Under the pieces are notes generated by a model, which saw nothing but the letters and a program-made list of their open reading frames with translations, ran no database searches and had not been told where the DNA came from. 64,000 nucleotides of DNA from Lacibacter cauensis (lineage in GTDB: Bacteria > Bacteroidota > Bacteroidia > Chitinophagales > Chitinophagaceae): the NCBI RefSeq assembly GCF_007830055.1, contig NZ_VLLE01000005.1, forward strand, positions 558,001 through 622,000. The letters are read 5' to 3'. A program made the position numbers and the translations under genes. Below are positions 1-7,791 of the stretch, in pieces. Position 1 is the first letter of the stretch; each line of letters begins with the position of its first letter.

Positions 1-2
1 AT

Positions 3-338
3 GCCGCACATCAGGTTGATGCATGGTTACAGCAGTTGTGGAATTATGTACAAAGCGATCCGCAGTATAAAAACAAAACAGCCCTCTTTATTACAACCGA
101 TCATGGCAGGGGATATGCAGTGAATGCAGAATGGACCAGTCATGGTAATTCCATTAAAGATGCATCCGAAATTTGGTTTGCAGTAATGGCGCCGGGGTTA
201 GCTGCTAAGGGCGAAGTGAAATTAGCGCAGCAGTTTTACCAGCAACAGTTTGCACAAACCATTGCTCGTTTGATGGGTTATACTTACGAGGCAAAACACC
301 CGGTTGCGGAAGCCGTTCCTGCAGTGTTTTCAAAATAA
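3..338 (+). CDS. C-terminal part of an alkaline-phosphatase-superfamily protein (partial)
   Basis: The frame is open from the first bases of the window, so the true start lies outside it; only about 111 C-terminal residues are visible. The segment ITTDHGRG followed about 15 residues later by TSHG resembles the metal-binding Asp/His region of the alkaline phosphatase/sulfatase/phosphoglycerate mutase fold, where these residues hold the catalytic metals. The exact substrate (phosphate ester, sulfate ester or phosphodiester) cannot be told from this end. A strong terminator follows, so it is not co-transcribed with the arabinofuranosidase downstream. Superfamily call moderately sure; function unknown. 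Confidence 0.6.
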   Translation, partial: AAHQVDAWLQQLWNYVQSDPQYKNKTALFITTDHGRGYAVNAEWTSHGNSIKDASEIWFAVMAPGLAAKGEVKLAQQFYQQQFAQTIARLMGYTYEAKHPVAEAVPAVFSK

Positions 339-361
339 AGATCAGTTGGGTATCAAAAAAA

Positions 362-395
362 AGCGACAGTCTGTTAGCAGGCTGTCGCTTTTTTT
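362..395 (+). terminator. Rho-independent terminator
   Basis: A 12-bp stem (one G-T pair) at 362-373 and 378-389 with a TTAG loop is followed by seven T. It closes the phosphatase-like gene. Confidence 0.85.
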
Positions 396-417
396 GTTAA
401 AAAAAAGTCAGAAAATT

Positions 418-442
418 AATAATTGTAAAAATTACAATTATT
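418..442. promoter_or_regulatory. Candidate AraR operator upstream of the arabinanase cluster
   Basis: Two perfect 11-bp arms (AATAATTGTAA and its complement) are separated by AAA. The core TAATTGTAAAAATTACA at 420-436 recurs with a single difference (TAATTGTCAAAATTACA, read on the minus strand) at 23613-23629, in the divergent region beside araR. It lies about 200 bp before the first GH51 start. The sharing is seen in the sequence; assignment to AraR is inference. Confidence 0.55.
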
Positions 443-641
443 CCTGTAATTTAGTCCGGCTGAAATTCCTGAACCGATTGCTGATGATGCCGTTTGATTG
501 TACATATTCTTCTGTAGTCTCTGGCTTTGCTGAACGCAGGCAGACCATCTGCTCATCTGTTATCCTTAAGGGAAATGTGTTTCGTGTATACAATTTTGTG
601 TTGTATGCATTTTCATTCTATTGTATCTAAAACAACAAACC

Positions 642-2195
642 ATGTTACTGAAAAAAGGACTTTCCGTTTTTTTGCTGGCAGCTCTTGTTGCTGCACAACC
701 TGCCAATGCACAGGAGAATAAAGCAATTCTTAATGCCGATGCGGGTAAATATGTTATCAATAAAAACATCTACGGCCATTTTGCCGAACATCTCGGCAAT
801 TGTATTTACAATGGTTTTTATGTGGGTGATACCAATAAGGTAATTCCGAATACGGATGGTGTACGCAATGATATTATTGCTGCGTTGAAGAAATTAAAAG
901 TAGGGAACCTTCGTTGGCCGGGCGGTTGTTTTGCCGATACTTATCATTGGAAAGATGGTGTTGGACCAAAAGCAAAACGCCCATCAATGGTGAATGTTTG
1001 GTGGGGTGGCGTTACAGAAGATAACAGCTTTGGTACACACGATTTTTTAAATATGTGTGAGAAAATCGGAGCAGAACCTTACCTGGCAGGTAATGTAGGT
1101 AGTGGTACGGTGCAGGAGTTGAGCGATTGGGTACAGTATGTAAACAGTCCGGCAAATACAAGTCCCATGAGTACATGGCGTGTACAGAATGGCCGCAAAG
1201 ATCCATGGAATGTAAGTATCTGGGGTGTTGGTAATGAAGCATGGGGTTGTGGTGGTAATATGAAGCCTGAGTTCTATGCTAACTTATTCAGACAATATTC
1301 AACCTACATGACGGGCTGGTCTGAGAAAAAATTATTTCGTGTGGCTTCAGGTGCAAATGGCGGTGATTATAACTGGACAGAAGTGTTGATGCGTGATATT
1401 CCTGCTTCGTTAATGGAAGGTATTGCCTTACATCATTACACAGTAATTAAGTGGGAACAAAAAGGACCTGCCCGCGATTTTACAGAGCAGCAATATTTTG
1501 GATCCATGCGTTCTGCTTTGCAAATGGAAGAACTGGTTACACGCCACAGCACCATCATGGATAAATACGATCCGGCAAAACGAGTTGCACTGGTGGTTGA
1601 TGAATGGGGTGGATGGTATGATGTGGAGCCCGGTACCAATCCAGGTTTCCTCTATCAGCAAAATACCATTCGTGATGCAATGATTGCAGGTGTTACACTC
1701 AACATCTTTAACAATCATGCCGATCGTGTACGTATGGCCAATCTTGCACAGGCAGTAAACGTGTTACAATCAGTTATTCTTACCAATAAAGAAAAAATGA
1801 TTCTTACACCAACATACCATGTAATGGAAATGTACAATGTACACCAGGATGCAACGTTGCTTCCATTACAATTAACAACAACTAACTACACTTTAGGTAA
1901 CGATAAGTTGCCTGCAGTATCCGGTTCTGCTTCAAAGAATGCAGCAGGTGTTACCAATATTTCATTGGTGAATATTGATCCGAATAAACCGCAAACCATT
2001 ACCATTGATTTGCGTGGCGGTAACTTTAAAACATTAACCGGCCGTATTCTTACTTCGAAAAAAGTACAGGATTATAATTCGTTTGATGAGCCAAATAAAA
2101 TTCAGCCGGTAGAGTTTAAAGGCGCAAAATTAAACGGCTCATCACTTGAAGTAACATTGCCTCCCTGCAGTGTAGTGGTGCTTGCTGTAAAATAA
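642..2195 (+). CDS. abfA: GH51 alpha-L-arabinofuranosidase, secreted
   Basis: This predicted retaining exo-enzyme releases terminal L-arabinofuranose from arabinan or arabinoxylan side chains. The start at 642 was preferred over 621 because it gives a clean signal peptide (LLKKGLSVFLLAALVAAQ... ending PANA) in a 517-residue protein, the usual GH51 size. The (beta/alpha)8 barrel carries the acid/base Glu in WGVGNEAWG (Glu199) and the nucleophile Glu in VVDEWGGW (Glu321); a beta-sandwich C-terminal domain follows. It is first in a three-gene cluster with a second GH51 and a GH43, with a candidate AraR operator 200 bp upstream. Family call sure; polymer preference inferred from neighbours. Confidence 0.93.
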   Translation: MLLKKGLSVFLLAALVAAQPANAQENKAILNADAGKYVINKNIYGHFAEHLGNCIYNGFYVGDTNKVIPNTDGVRNDIIAALKKLKVGNLRWPGGCFADTYHWKDGVGPKAKRPSMVNVWWGGVTEDNSFGTHDFLNMCEKIGAEPYLAGNVGSGTVQELSDWVQYVNSPANTSPMSTWRVQNGRKDPWNVSIWGVGNEAWGCGGNMKPEFYANLFRQYSTYMTGWSEKKLFRVASGANGGDYNWTEVLMRDIPASLMEGIALHHYTVIKWEQKGPARDFTEQQYFGSMRSALQMEELVTRHSTIMDKYDPAKRVALVVDEWGGWYDVEPGTNPGFLYQQNTIRDAMIAGVTLNIFNNHADRVRMANLAQAVNVLQSVILTNKEKMILTPTYHVMEMYNVHQDATLLPLQLTTTNYTLGNDKLPAVSGSASKNAAGVTNISLVNIDPNKPQTITIDLRGGNFKTLTGRILTSKKVQDYNSFDEPNKIQPVEFKGAKLNGSSLEVTLPPCSVVVLAVK

Positions 2196-2237
2196 TTGTT
2201 CGAAACCAGTTTAAACAATACCTGATTCACTAAAATA

Positions 2238-4211
2238 ATGAAGCAGACTTTTCTTTCAATCTTTGCTGTCGCTACTCTTTTTTCTGCTGCGGCACAAGAC
2301 AAAAAAACTTTTGTTGTTAAAGCCAATACACCTGTTGCAGAAGTACAGCCAACGATGTGGGGTGTTTTCTTTGAAGATATAAATCTTGGTGCCGATGGTG
2401 GTATTTATGCAGAGCTCATCAAGAATCGTTCGTTTGAATTTTTAAAACCATTGATGGGATGGAAAGTAGAACAACGGCCTTTTACTGAAGGTGCTGTTAC
2501 CGTGCAAAACAGGCAGATTGGTAATACGGCAAATCCTCGTTTTTTACGTGTGCAGCTGAATAACGCTACACAAACTTCGCTCAGTTTAACCAATGAAGGT
2601 TTTCGAGGCATGGGTTTGAAGAAAGATCTGCGTTATGATTTTTCGGTGATGTATCGTACGTTAGCAAGCAATGTAAAATTGCATGTTGAATTGCTGAATG
2701 CGAAAAACGAAGTAATTGGAAATACGGTTGTAAATCTTGCTTCAACTGGAAGTGCATGGAGTAAAGCCGCACAAAGTTTTCAATCGAAAGATACGGCGCA
2801 GAAAGGCCAATGTCGTATTTGGTTTGAAGGAACAGGAACTGTAGATATGGATATGGTTTCTTTGTTTCCGGAAGATACCTGGAAGAAACGTCCCGGTGGT
2901 ATGCGTGCCGATATGATCCAGATGCTGGCCGATATGAAGCCCGGCTTTGTACGTTTTCCCGGCGGTTGTATTGTTGAAGGAATCGATCTGGCCAATCGTT
3001 ATCAATGGAAAAAAACCATTGGACCCATCGAAGAACGTCAGCTGATCATGAATCGGTGGAATGTAGAGTTTGCTCATCGTCCGGCGCCGGATTATTTCCA
3101 AACATTTGGCTTAGGCTTCTTCGAATACTTCCAGTTGTGTGAAGATATCGGTGCAGAACCATTACCGATCCTCAACTGTGGTATGGCCTGCCAGTTCAAT
3201 ACAGCTGAAGTGGTTGCGTTGGATCAACTCGATCCGTATGTACAAGATGCATTGGACCTGATTGAATTTGCAAACGGCGATGTAACAACAACCTGGGGAA
3301 AGAAGCGTGCTGAAATGGGGCATCCTGCTCCCTTCAATTTAAAAATGATGGGTATTGGTAATGAAAACTGGGGACCACAATATTTAGAGCGGTTGAAGGT
3401 TTTTCAAACAGCCATCAAAGCAAAATATCCTTCATTCAAACTCATCACCAGTTCAGGTACTGATCCTGATGGAGCACGTTACGATCTGTTGAATACAGAA
3501 CTGCGGAAGATGAATGTGGAATTTGTGGATGAACATTATTATCGCAAGCCCGACTGGTTTTTCAGCAATGTAAAACGTTACGATAGCTATACTCGTACAG
3601 GTTCGAAAGTATTCGCCGGTGAATATGCATCGCATGTAGATAAAACCAATGGTGATAAACGCAACACCTGGTTAGCTGGTATCAGCATTGCTGCATTTAT
3701 GACCGGTTTGGAACGCAATGCCGATGTGGTACAAATGGCATCGTATGCACCTTTGTTTGCGCATGTAGATGGCTGGCAGTGGGCACCCGATTTGATCTGG
3801 GTGAATAACCTCAATGTGTACGGTACACCCGATTACTATGTACAGAAATTATTCTCGCTCAACAAAGGAACACATGTATTGCCGCTTACGTTCAACAACG
3901 AAGCAGTTGCCGGACAGGATAGTTTGTATGCATCAGCTGTAGTGGATAAAGCAACGAATGAATTAATCGTAAAGATTGTCAACGCATCCAACAAACAACA
4001 AATCCAAACCATCAGCGTAGAAGGAGTGAAGAAGCTGGCAAAAACTGCAAGGCTGCAGTTGTTACAGCAGAACGATCTTACAGCACTCAATTCGATTGCA
4101 GCACCACAGCAAGTAGCACCAGTTGAGAGCGTGATTAACATTGGTGGAAAGAAATTTGATTATACTGCCGCACCGTATTCATTCAGCGTGTTGCGGATTA
4201 AACTGCAATAA
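2238..4211 (+). CDS. GH51 alpha-L-arabinofuranosidase with N-terminal sandwich module
   Basis: This second arabinofuranosidase has 657 residues with a signal peptide (cleavage near SAAAQ, about residue 20). It is about 140 residues longer than its neighbour. An insert at roughly 60-215 looks like a CBM4/9-type beta-sandwich, placed between the first barrel strand (WGVFFEDINLGADGG) and the rest of the barrel, as in the long bacterial/plant GH51 type. The acid/base Glu376 is in GIGNENWG and the nucleophile Glu462 in FAGEYASH. It starts 42 bp after the first GH51, so it is very likely co-transcribed. The two paralogues are distant and probably differ in substrate (oligomers versus decorated polymer). 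Confidence 0.92.
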   Translation: MKQTFLSIFAVATLFSAAAQDKKTFVVKANTPVAEVQPTMWGVFFEDINLGADGGIYAELIKNRSFEFLKPLMGWKVEQRPFTEGAVTVQNRQIGNTANPRFLRVQLNNATQTSLSLTNEGFRGMGLKKDLRYDFSVMYRTLASNVKLHVELLNAKNEVIGNTVVNLASTGSAWSKAAQSFQSKDTAQKGQCRIWFEGTGTVDMDMVSLFPEDTWKKRPGGMRADMIQMLADMKPGFVRFPGGCIVEGIDLANRYQWKKTIGPIEERQLIMNRWNVEFAHRPAPDYFQTFGLGFFEYFQLCEDIGAEPLPILNCGMACQFNTAEVVALDQLDPYVQDALDLIEFANGDVTTTWGKKRAEMGHPAPFNLKMMGIGNENWGPQYLERLKVFQTAIKAKYPSFKLITSSGTDPDGARYDLLNTELRKMNVEFVDEHYYRKPDWFFSNVKRYDSYTRTGSKVFAGEYASHVDKTNGDKRNTWLAGISIAAFMTGLERNADVVQMASYAPLFAHVDGWQWAPDLIWVNNLNVYGTPDYYVQKLFSLNKGTHVLPLTFNNEAVAGQDSLYASAVVDKATNELIVKIVNASNKQQIQTISVEGVKKLAKTARLQLLQQNDLTALNSIAAPQQVAPVESVINIGGKKFDYTAAPYSFSVLRIKLQ

Positions 4212-4217
4212 TTTTTC

Positions 4218-5231
4218 ATGAAGAAGATCTGTTTTCTTCTTGCTTTAACGATTGCCGCTGTTGTGCATGCACAACAGCGGCAATCGTCTGTTGGTACTAT
4301 TACTACAACAGCTCAAACACCGGTACACGATCCGGTAATGATCAAAGAAGGCAATACGTTTTATTTGTTCTGCACCGGTTTTGGTATTAGTGTTTTCTCA
4401 TCAACCGATCTGCAAAACTGGAAACGGGAAAAGCCGGTGTTTGCAACACCGCCTGCATGGGCTGTTGCTGCAGTACCTGCTTATCGTGGACATACATGGG
4501 CACCCGACGTCAGCTACCACAATGGACAGTATTATCTATATTATTCTGTTTCTGCATTTGGAAAAAATACAAGCTGCATTGGTGTGGCTGTTAACAAAAC
4601 ACTCGATCCCTCATCGCCCGATTTTAAATGGGAAGATAAAGGCAAGTTACTGCAATCTGTTCCCGGCAGAGATAACTGGAATGCGATTGATCCGAACCTG
4701 GTTGTTGATGAACAGAAGGAAGCATGGCTCAGCTTTGGTTCTTTCTGGAGTGGGTTAAAACTGGTAAAGCTCAACAATGATCTCATCAGCATCGCCGAGC
4801 CGCAGCAATGGCGTACGATTGCTGCAAGGCCAAGGTCAACCGCACAAACAGATACTGCCGGAGGAAATGGTGCCATTGAAGCGCCGTTCATCTTTCAGAA
4901 GAACGGCTACTATTATTTATTTGCATCATGGGATTATTGTTGCCAGGGCGAAAAGAGTAATTACAAAGTGGTGATGGGCAGAAGTAAAACAGTAACCGGT
5001 CCGTATGTAGATAAAACAGGCAAGCCGATGGAACTGAACGGTGGTTCACTCATTATTGAAGGAGATGGCAAGAAATGGTTTGGTGCCGGACATAATGCTG
5101 CGTATACGTTCGATGGAAAAGATTATATCATCTTTCATGGTTATGATGCAGCAGATAAAGGCCGTTCCAAATTACGCATTGATGAATTGTTGTGGGATGC
5201 GGATGGTTGGCCGTATGTGAAGAAGGAGTAA
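4218..5231 (+). CDS. GH43 endo-1,5-alpha-L-arabinanase, secreted
   Basis: This protein is predicted to cut the alpha-1,5 arabinan backbone, feeding the two GH51 enzymes. It has 337 residues with a signal peptide ending near VVHA. The five-bladed GH43 propeller shows the three acidic residues: Asp38 in VHDPVM, Asp158 in NAIDPN and Glu221 in GAIEAP. It begins 6 bp after the preceding stop, so it is the last gene of the arabinanase operon. The coding sequence for the end of the signal peptide is a perfect 40-bp palindrome (4248-4287), which could fold in the mRNA just after the start codon. No terminator separates it from the convergent DUF4256 gene, 14 bp away. Confidence 0.88.
   Translation: MKKICFLLALTIAAVVHAQQRQSSVGTITTTAQTPVHDPVMIKEGNTFYLFCTGFGISVFSSTDLQNWKREKPVFATPPAWAVAAVPAYRGHTWAPDVSYHNGQYYLYYSVSAFGKNTSCIGVAVNKTLDPSSPDFKWEDKGKLLQSVPGRDNWNAIDPNLVVDEQKEAWLSFGSFWSGLKLVKLNNDLISIAEPQQWRTIAARPRSTAQTDTAGGNGAIEAPFIFQKNGYYYLFASWDYCCQGEKSNYKVVMGRSKTVTGPYVDKTGKPMELNGGSLIIEGDGKKWFGAGHNAAYTFDGKDYIIFHGYDAADKGRSKLRIDELLWDADGWPYVKKE
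4248..4287. repeat. Perfect 40-bp palindrome inside the GH43 coding sequence
   Basis: Positions 4248-4267 are the exact reverse complement of 4268-4287, with no mismatch and the centre at TGCA. The right arm begins TGCACAACAGCGGCAATCGT. It codes for the last signal-peptide residues and the first mature residues (about codons 11-23). Confidence 0.97.
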
Positions 5232-5245
5232 TAAGTCAATTAATT

Positions 5246-5812
5246 TTATACCCTTAACATTCCCCTGAATCCTCTTGCTGCATAATACGATTGTGCTCCA
5301 TTGTGGTACACAAATACATGATCGTATCGTCTGTCGGCAAATAATGCACCGCCCAGTTTACGAATGGGGGCAGGTGTAACAATCCAGCTCGAAGTTTTTA
5401 AGTCGAACTCACCGAGTTGCTGCAGTGCACGGTAGTGTTCTTCGTTCAGCAATTCAATACCCATATCTTCGGCCATTTGTACAGCGCTGTTGTCGGGTTT
5501 GTTTTCTTTGCGTGCTTCCAATGCTTCATGATCGTAGCAACAGCTGCGGCGGTCTTTCGGACTTTCGGCCGAGCAATCAACAAAAAGATACTCGCCTGTT
5601 TTTTTATCGTAACCAATTACATCGGGTTCGCCGCCTGTCTGTTCCATTTGGTTGAGTGACCACAATTTTTCCGGTGCAGCTTCTAATTTTTTTTGTACAT
5701 CAGTCCAGGCAATGCCTTTGTGACGTTTACTGTTTTTTTCGAAACGTGTTTGTACTGTTTGCAGTAATGCAGTAAGCTCTTTGGCAGATAAAGTTTGTTT
5801 GCTGTTTTTCAT
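5246..5812 (-). CDS. DUF4256 family protein
   Basis: A 188-residue cytoplasmic protein that matches my recollection of DUF4256, a family of unknown function: WSLNQMEQTGGEPDVIGYD, then FVDCSAESPKDRRSCCYDHEALE and a C-terminal YHNGAQSYYAARGFRG. The start at 5812 (MKNSKQTL) was chosen because the longer frame runs into the upstream gene. It begins 11 bp after the YdeI-like stop and is probably in the same transcript. The conserved Cys/His/Asp residues suggest an enzyme-like site, but no reaction is known. Confidence 0.8.
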   Translation of the reverse strand: MKNSKQTLSAKELTALLQTVQTRFEKNSKRHKGIAWTDVQKKLEAAPEKLWSLNQMEQTGGEPDVIGYDKKTGEYLFVDCSAESPKDRRSCCYDHEALEARKENKPDNSAVQMAEDMGIELLNEEHYRALQQLGEFDLKTSSWIVTPAPIRKLGGALFADRRYDHVFVYHNGAQSYYAARGFRGMLRV

Positions 5813-5823
5813 GTGTTCTGTTA

Positions 5824-6402
5824 TTAATCGTTCAAACCTTTGCCTGCAAGAATTTGTGCAGTGCATTTTTCTATTCTTGCTTCTCTTGTTTTAGTCTGCT
5901 TGGGTGCAGCAAAGTGAAGCAGGTAGGCTCTTTGTCGTCCGGGTGTTAAAGCTGCAAATGCTTTTTTCAATGCTGCATTTTTTTTGAGTACAGCCTCGAA
6001 CTCTTCGGGTACTGCATATTCCTTTGTTTTCTTGAGCTCTACTTTTAATCCTGCTTTTTCTACTTCAATTGCTTCGAAAATGTATTGCTTCAGCGTACGT
6101 TCAAGCTTTGTGATTTCTTTTAACGAAGTAAAACGTGCCTGGCGTGCCGATTGTACATTTTCTGTTTGCTGTATCAGGATGCCTTTTGGATCTTTCAGCA
6201 ATGCACCTTTAAAAAAAAGGAAAGCACAGTATTCTTTAAAATCGTGGATGAGCACCACATTGCTTTTACCTTCCACATAACAGGGACAACCCCATTTCAA
6301 TTCTTCGGTTAAACCTGTTGCAAGTGCAATGTTGCGTAAGGCTTCTGTTTCTTTTTGCCATTTACCGGCTTTGTTGAAGTAGAAATCAACTTTAGGATTC
6401 AT
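5824..6402 (-). CDS. YdeI/OmdA-family protein with DUF1801-like domain
   Basis: This protein has 192 residues. The N-terminal half (MNPKVDFYFNKAGKWQKE to about 110) is DUF1801-like with the typical LKWGCPCY and FKEYCAFLFFKGALL. The C-terminal half carries the bacteriocin-protection/OmdA motif LTPGRQRAYLLHFAAPKQ with an EARIEKC tail. Family members are linked to protection against peptides or envelope stress in other bacteria, but the mechanism is not settled. The start at 6402 fits the family start. It forms a two-gene unit with the DUF4256 gene downstream. Confidence 0.8.
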   Translation of the reverse strand: MNPKVDFYFNKAGKWQKETEALRNIALATGLTEELKWGCPCYVEGKSNVVLIHDFKEYCAFLFFKGALLKDPKGILIQQTENVQSARQARFTSLKEITKLERTLKQYIFEAIEVEKAGLKVELKKTKEYAVPEEFEAVLKKNAALKKAFAALTPGRQRAYLLHFAAPKQTKTREARIEKCTAQILAGKGLND

Positions 6403-6497
6403 GTGTGCGTATTGGTTAATAAGGTTTGTAACAGCAGCAATTATGCCGAAGGATAAAAATAGGAAAGTTAACTGAAGAATAAAATGCCGTGTAAAAA

Positions 6498-6552
6498 TGT
6501 GCGGTAGCAATACCGCACAAAAAAGCCCGGCATTTTTATGGAACGCCAGGCT
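6498..6552 (-). terminator. Terminator region behind ackA (two hairpins)
   Basis: Reading the minus strand after ackA, a stem AGCCTGGC/GCCGGGCT (6552-6524, one G-T) is followed by six T. A second 9-bp stem (6498-6506 with 6511-6519) follows, then another T-rich stretch. Confidence 0.75.
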
Positions 6553-6576
6553 GTAACTTTTTTATTGTTTCCGCAA

Positions 6577-7788
6577 CTACGATTGTTTTACCAATTCCGA
6601 TACTTCCTTGGCAATCTGCCATTCTTCGTTGGTAGGCACAATCAATATTTTTACTTTGCTGTTTGCTGTCTGTATTTCTACAGGAGCATCAGCATGATTC
6701 TTTTCAATATTTAATTGTTCATCCAGCTCAATACCTAAACCATTCAGATTTTTACAGGCGTAGCTGCGTGTGAGAACAGAGTTTTCGCCAAGCCCTGCAG
6801 TAAAGATCAATGCATCTACACCATTCAATGCGGCCATGTAAGCGCCTATATATTTGCGAATACGATAGCCATACATTTCAAACGTAAGCTCAGCATTACG
6901 ATCGCCTTCATAATACCTTGCTGCTACATCACGTGCATCGCTGCTGCCTGCAAGTCCGAGCATGCCGCTTTCTTTGTTCAACACATTTTTTATTTTTTCC
7001 AACGGCATGTCCAATTCTTCAATCATATGAAAAATAACTGATGGATCAATGTCGCCGCTGCGTGTGCCCATCACTAATCCGCACAGTGGTCCAAAGCCCA
7101 GACTTGTATCAATACTATTCCCATTTTCATCAACAGCAGTCATACTGCTGCCATTACCTAAGTGAATGGTGATGGCTTTCAGTTTGTCATTCTTCAAATA
7201 TTTTTTGGCTTCGTTGTATACATACTTGTGACTGGTGCCATGAAATCCATACACCCGAATTTTATCTTCGGTATAAAACTTTTCAGGTATAGCATAACGG
7301 AATACATGTTCGGGTAAGGTTTGATGAAAAGCGGTATCGAACACTGCCACCTGCACAGCATTGGGAAAAAACTTTTCAGCAGCTTCCACACCAATTAAAT
7401 TAGCCGGGTTGTGCAAAGGTGCCAAGGGGATCAAGGCACGGATGGTATCTTTTACTTCGGGAGTGATCACTTGTGTCTCCGAAAATTTTTCACCACCATG
7501 TACAATGCGATGCCCAACAGCTGTAATTGCTTCGGGCGATGCAATCACCGCATTTTCTTTATCGGTTAACAGTTGTGTTATGATTTCAAATGCAACGTTA
7601 TGATCGGGAAGATTCTGTTCAACAATCTTTTCGCCCGTTGTTCCGTTTTTGGTGAATTGGTGTTTTACTCTGCTGCCTGCAATACCAATCCGTTCTGCAA
7701 GTCCTTTGGCTAAAACGGTTTTGTCGTCTGTTTCTATCAGCTGGTATTTCATCGATGAACTACCGGCATTGATCACTAATATCTGCAT
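6577..7788 (-). CDS. ackA: Acetate kinase
   Basis: This enzyme converts acetyl phosphate and ADP to acetate and ATP in the cytoplasm. At 403 residues it is of normal length. It has the N-terminal phosphate-binding motif INAGSSSMKY, the FDTAFHQT segment with the catalytic Asp, GFHGTSHKYV, HLGNGSSM, and TRSGDIDPS of the ASKHA fold, plus the C-terminal VPTNEEWQIA. It starts 3 bp after the pta stop, so the two are one operon. This is the usual overflow and substrate-level phosphorylation route for sugar-derived acetyl-CoA, consistent with the sugar genes around it. Confidence 0.97.
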   Translation of the reverse strand: MQILVINAGSSSMKYQLIETDDKTVLAKGLAERIGIAGSRVKHQFTKNGTTGEKIVEQNLPDHNVAFEIITQLLTDKENAVIASPEAITAVGHRIVHGGEKFSETQVITPEVKDTIRALIPLAPLHNPANLIGVEAAEKFFPNAVQVAVFDTAFHQTLPEHVFRYAIPEKFYTEDKIRVYGFHGTSHKYVYNEAKKYLKNDKLKAITIHLGNGSSMTAVDENGNSIDTSLGFGPLCGLVMGTRSGDIDPSVIFHMIEELDMPLEKIKNVLNKESGMLGLAGSSDARDVAARYYEGDRNAELTFEMYGYRIRKYIGAYMAALNGVDALIFTAGLGENSVLTRSYACKNLNGLGIELDEQLNIEKNHADAPVEIQTANSKVKILIVPTNEEWQIAKEVSELVKQS

Positions 7789-7791
7789 AGC

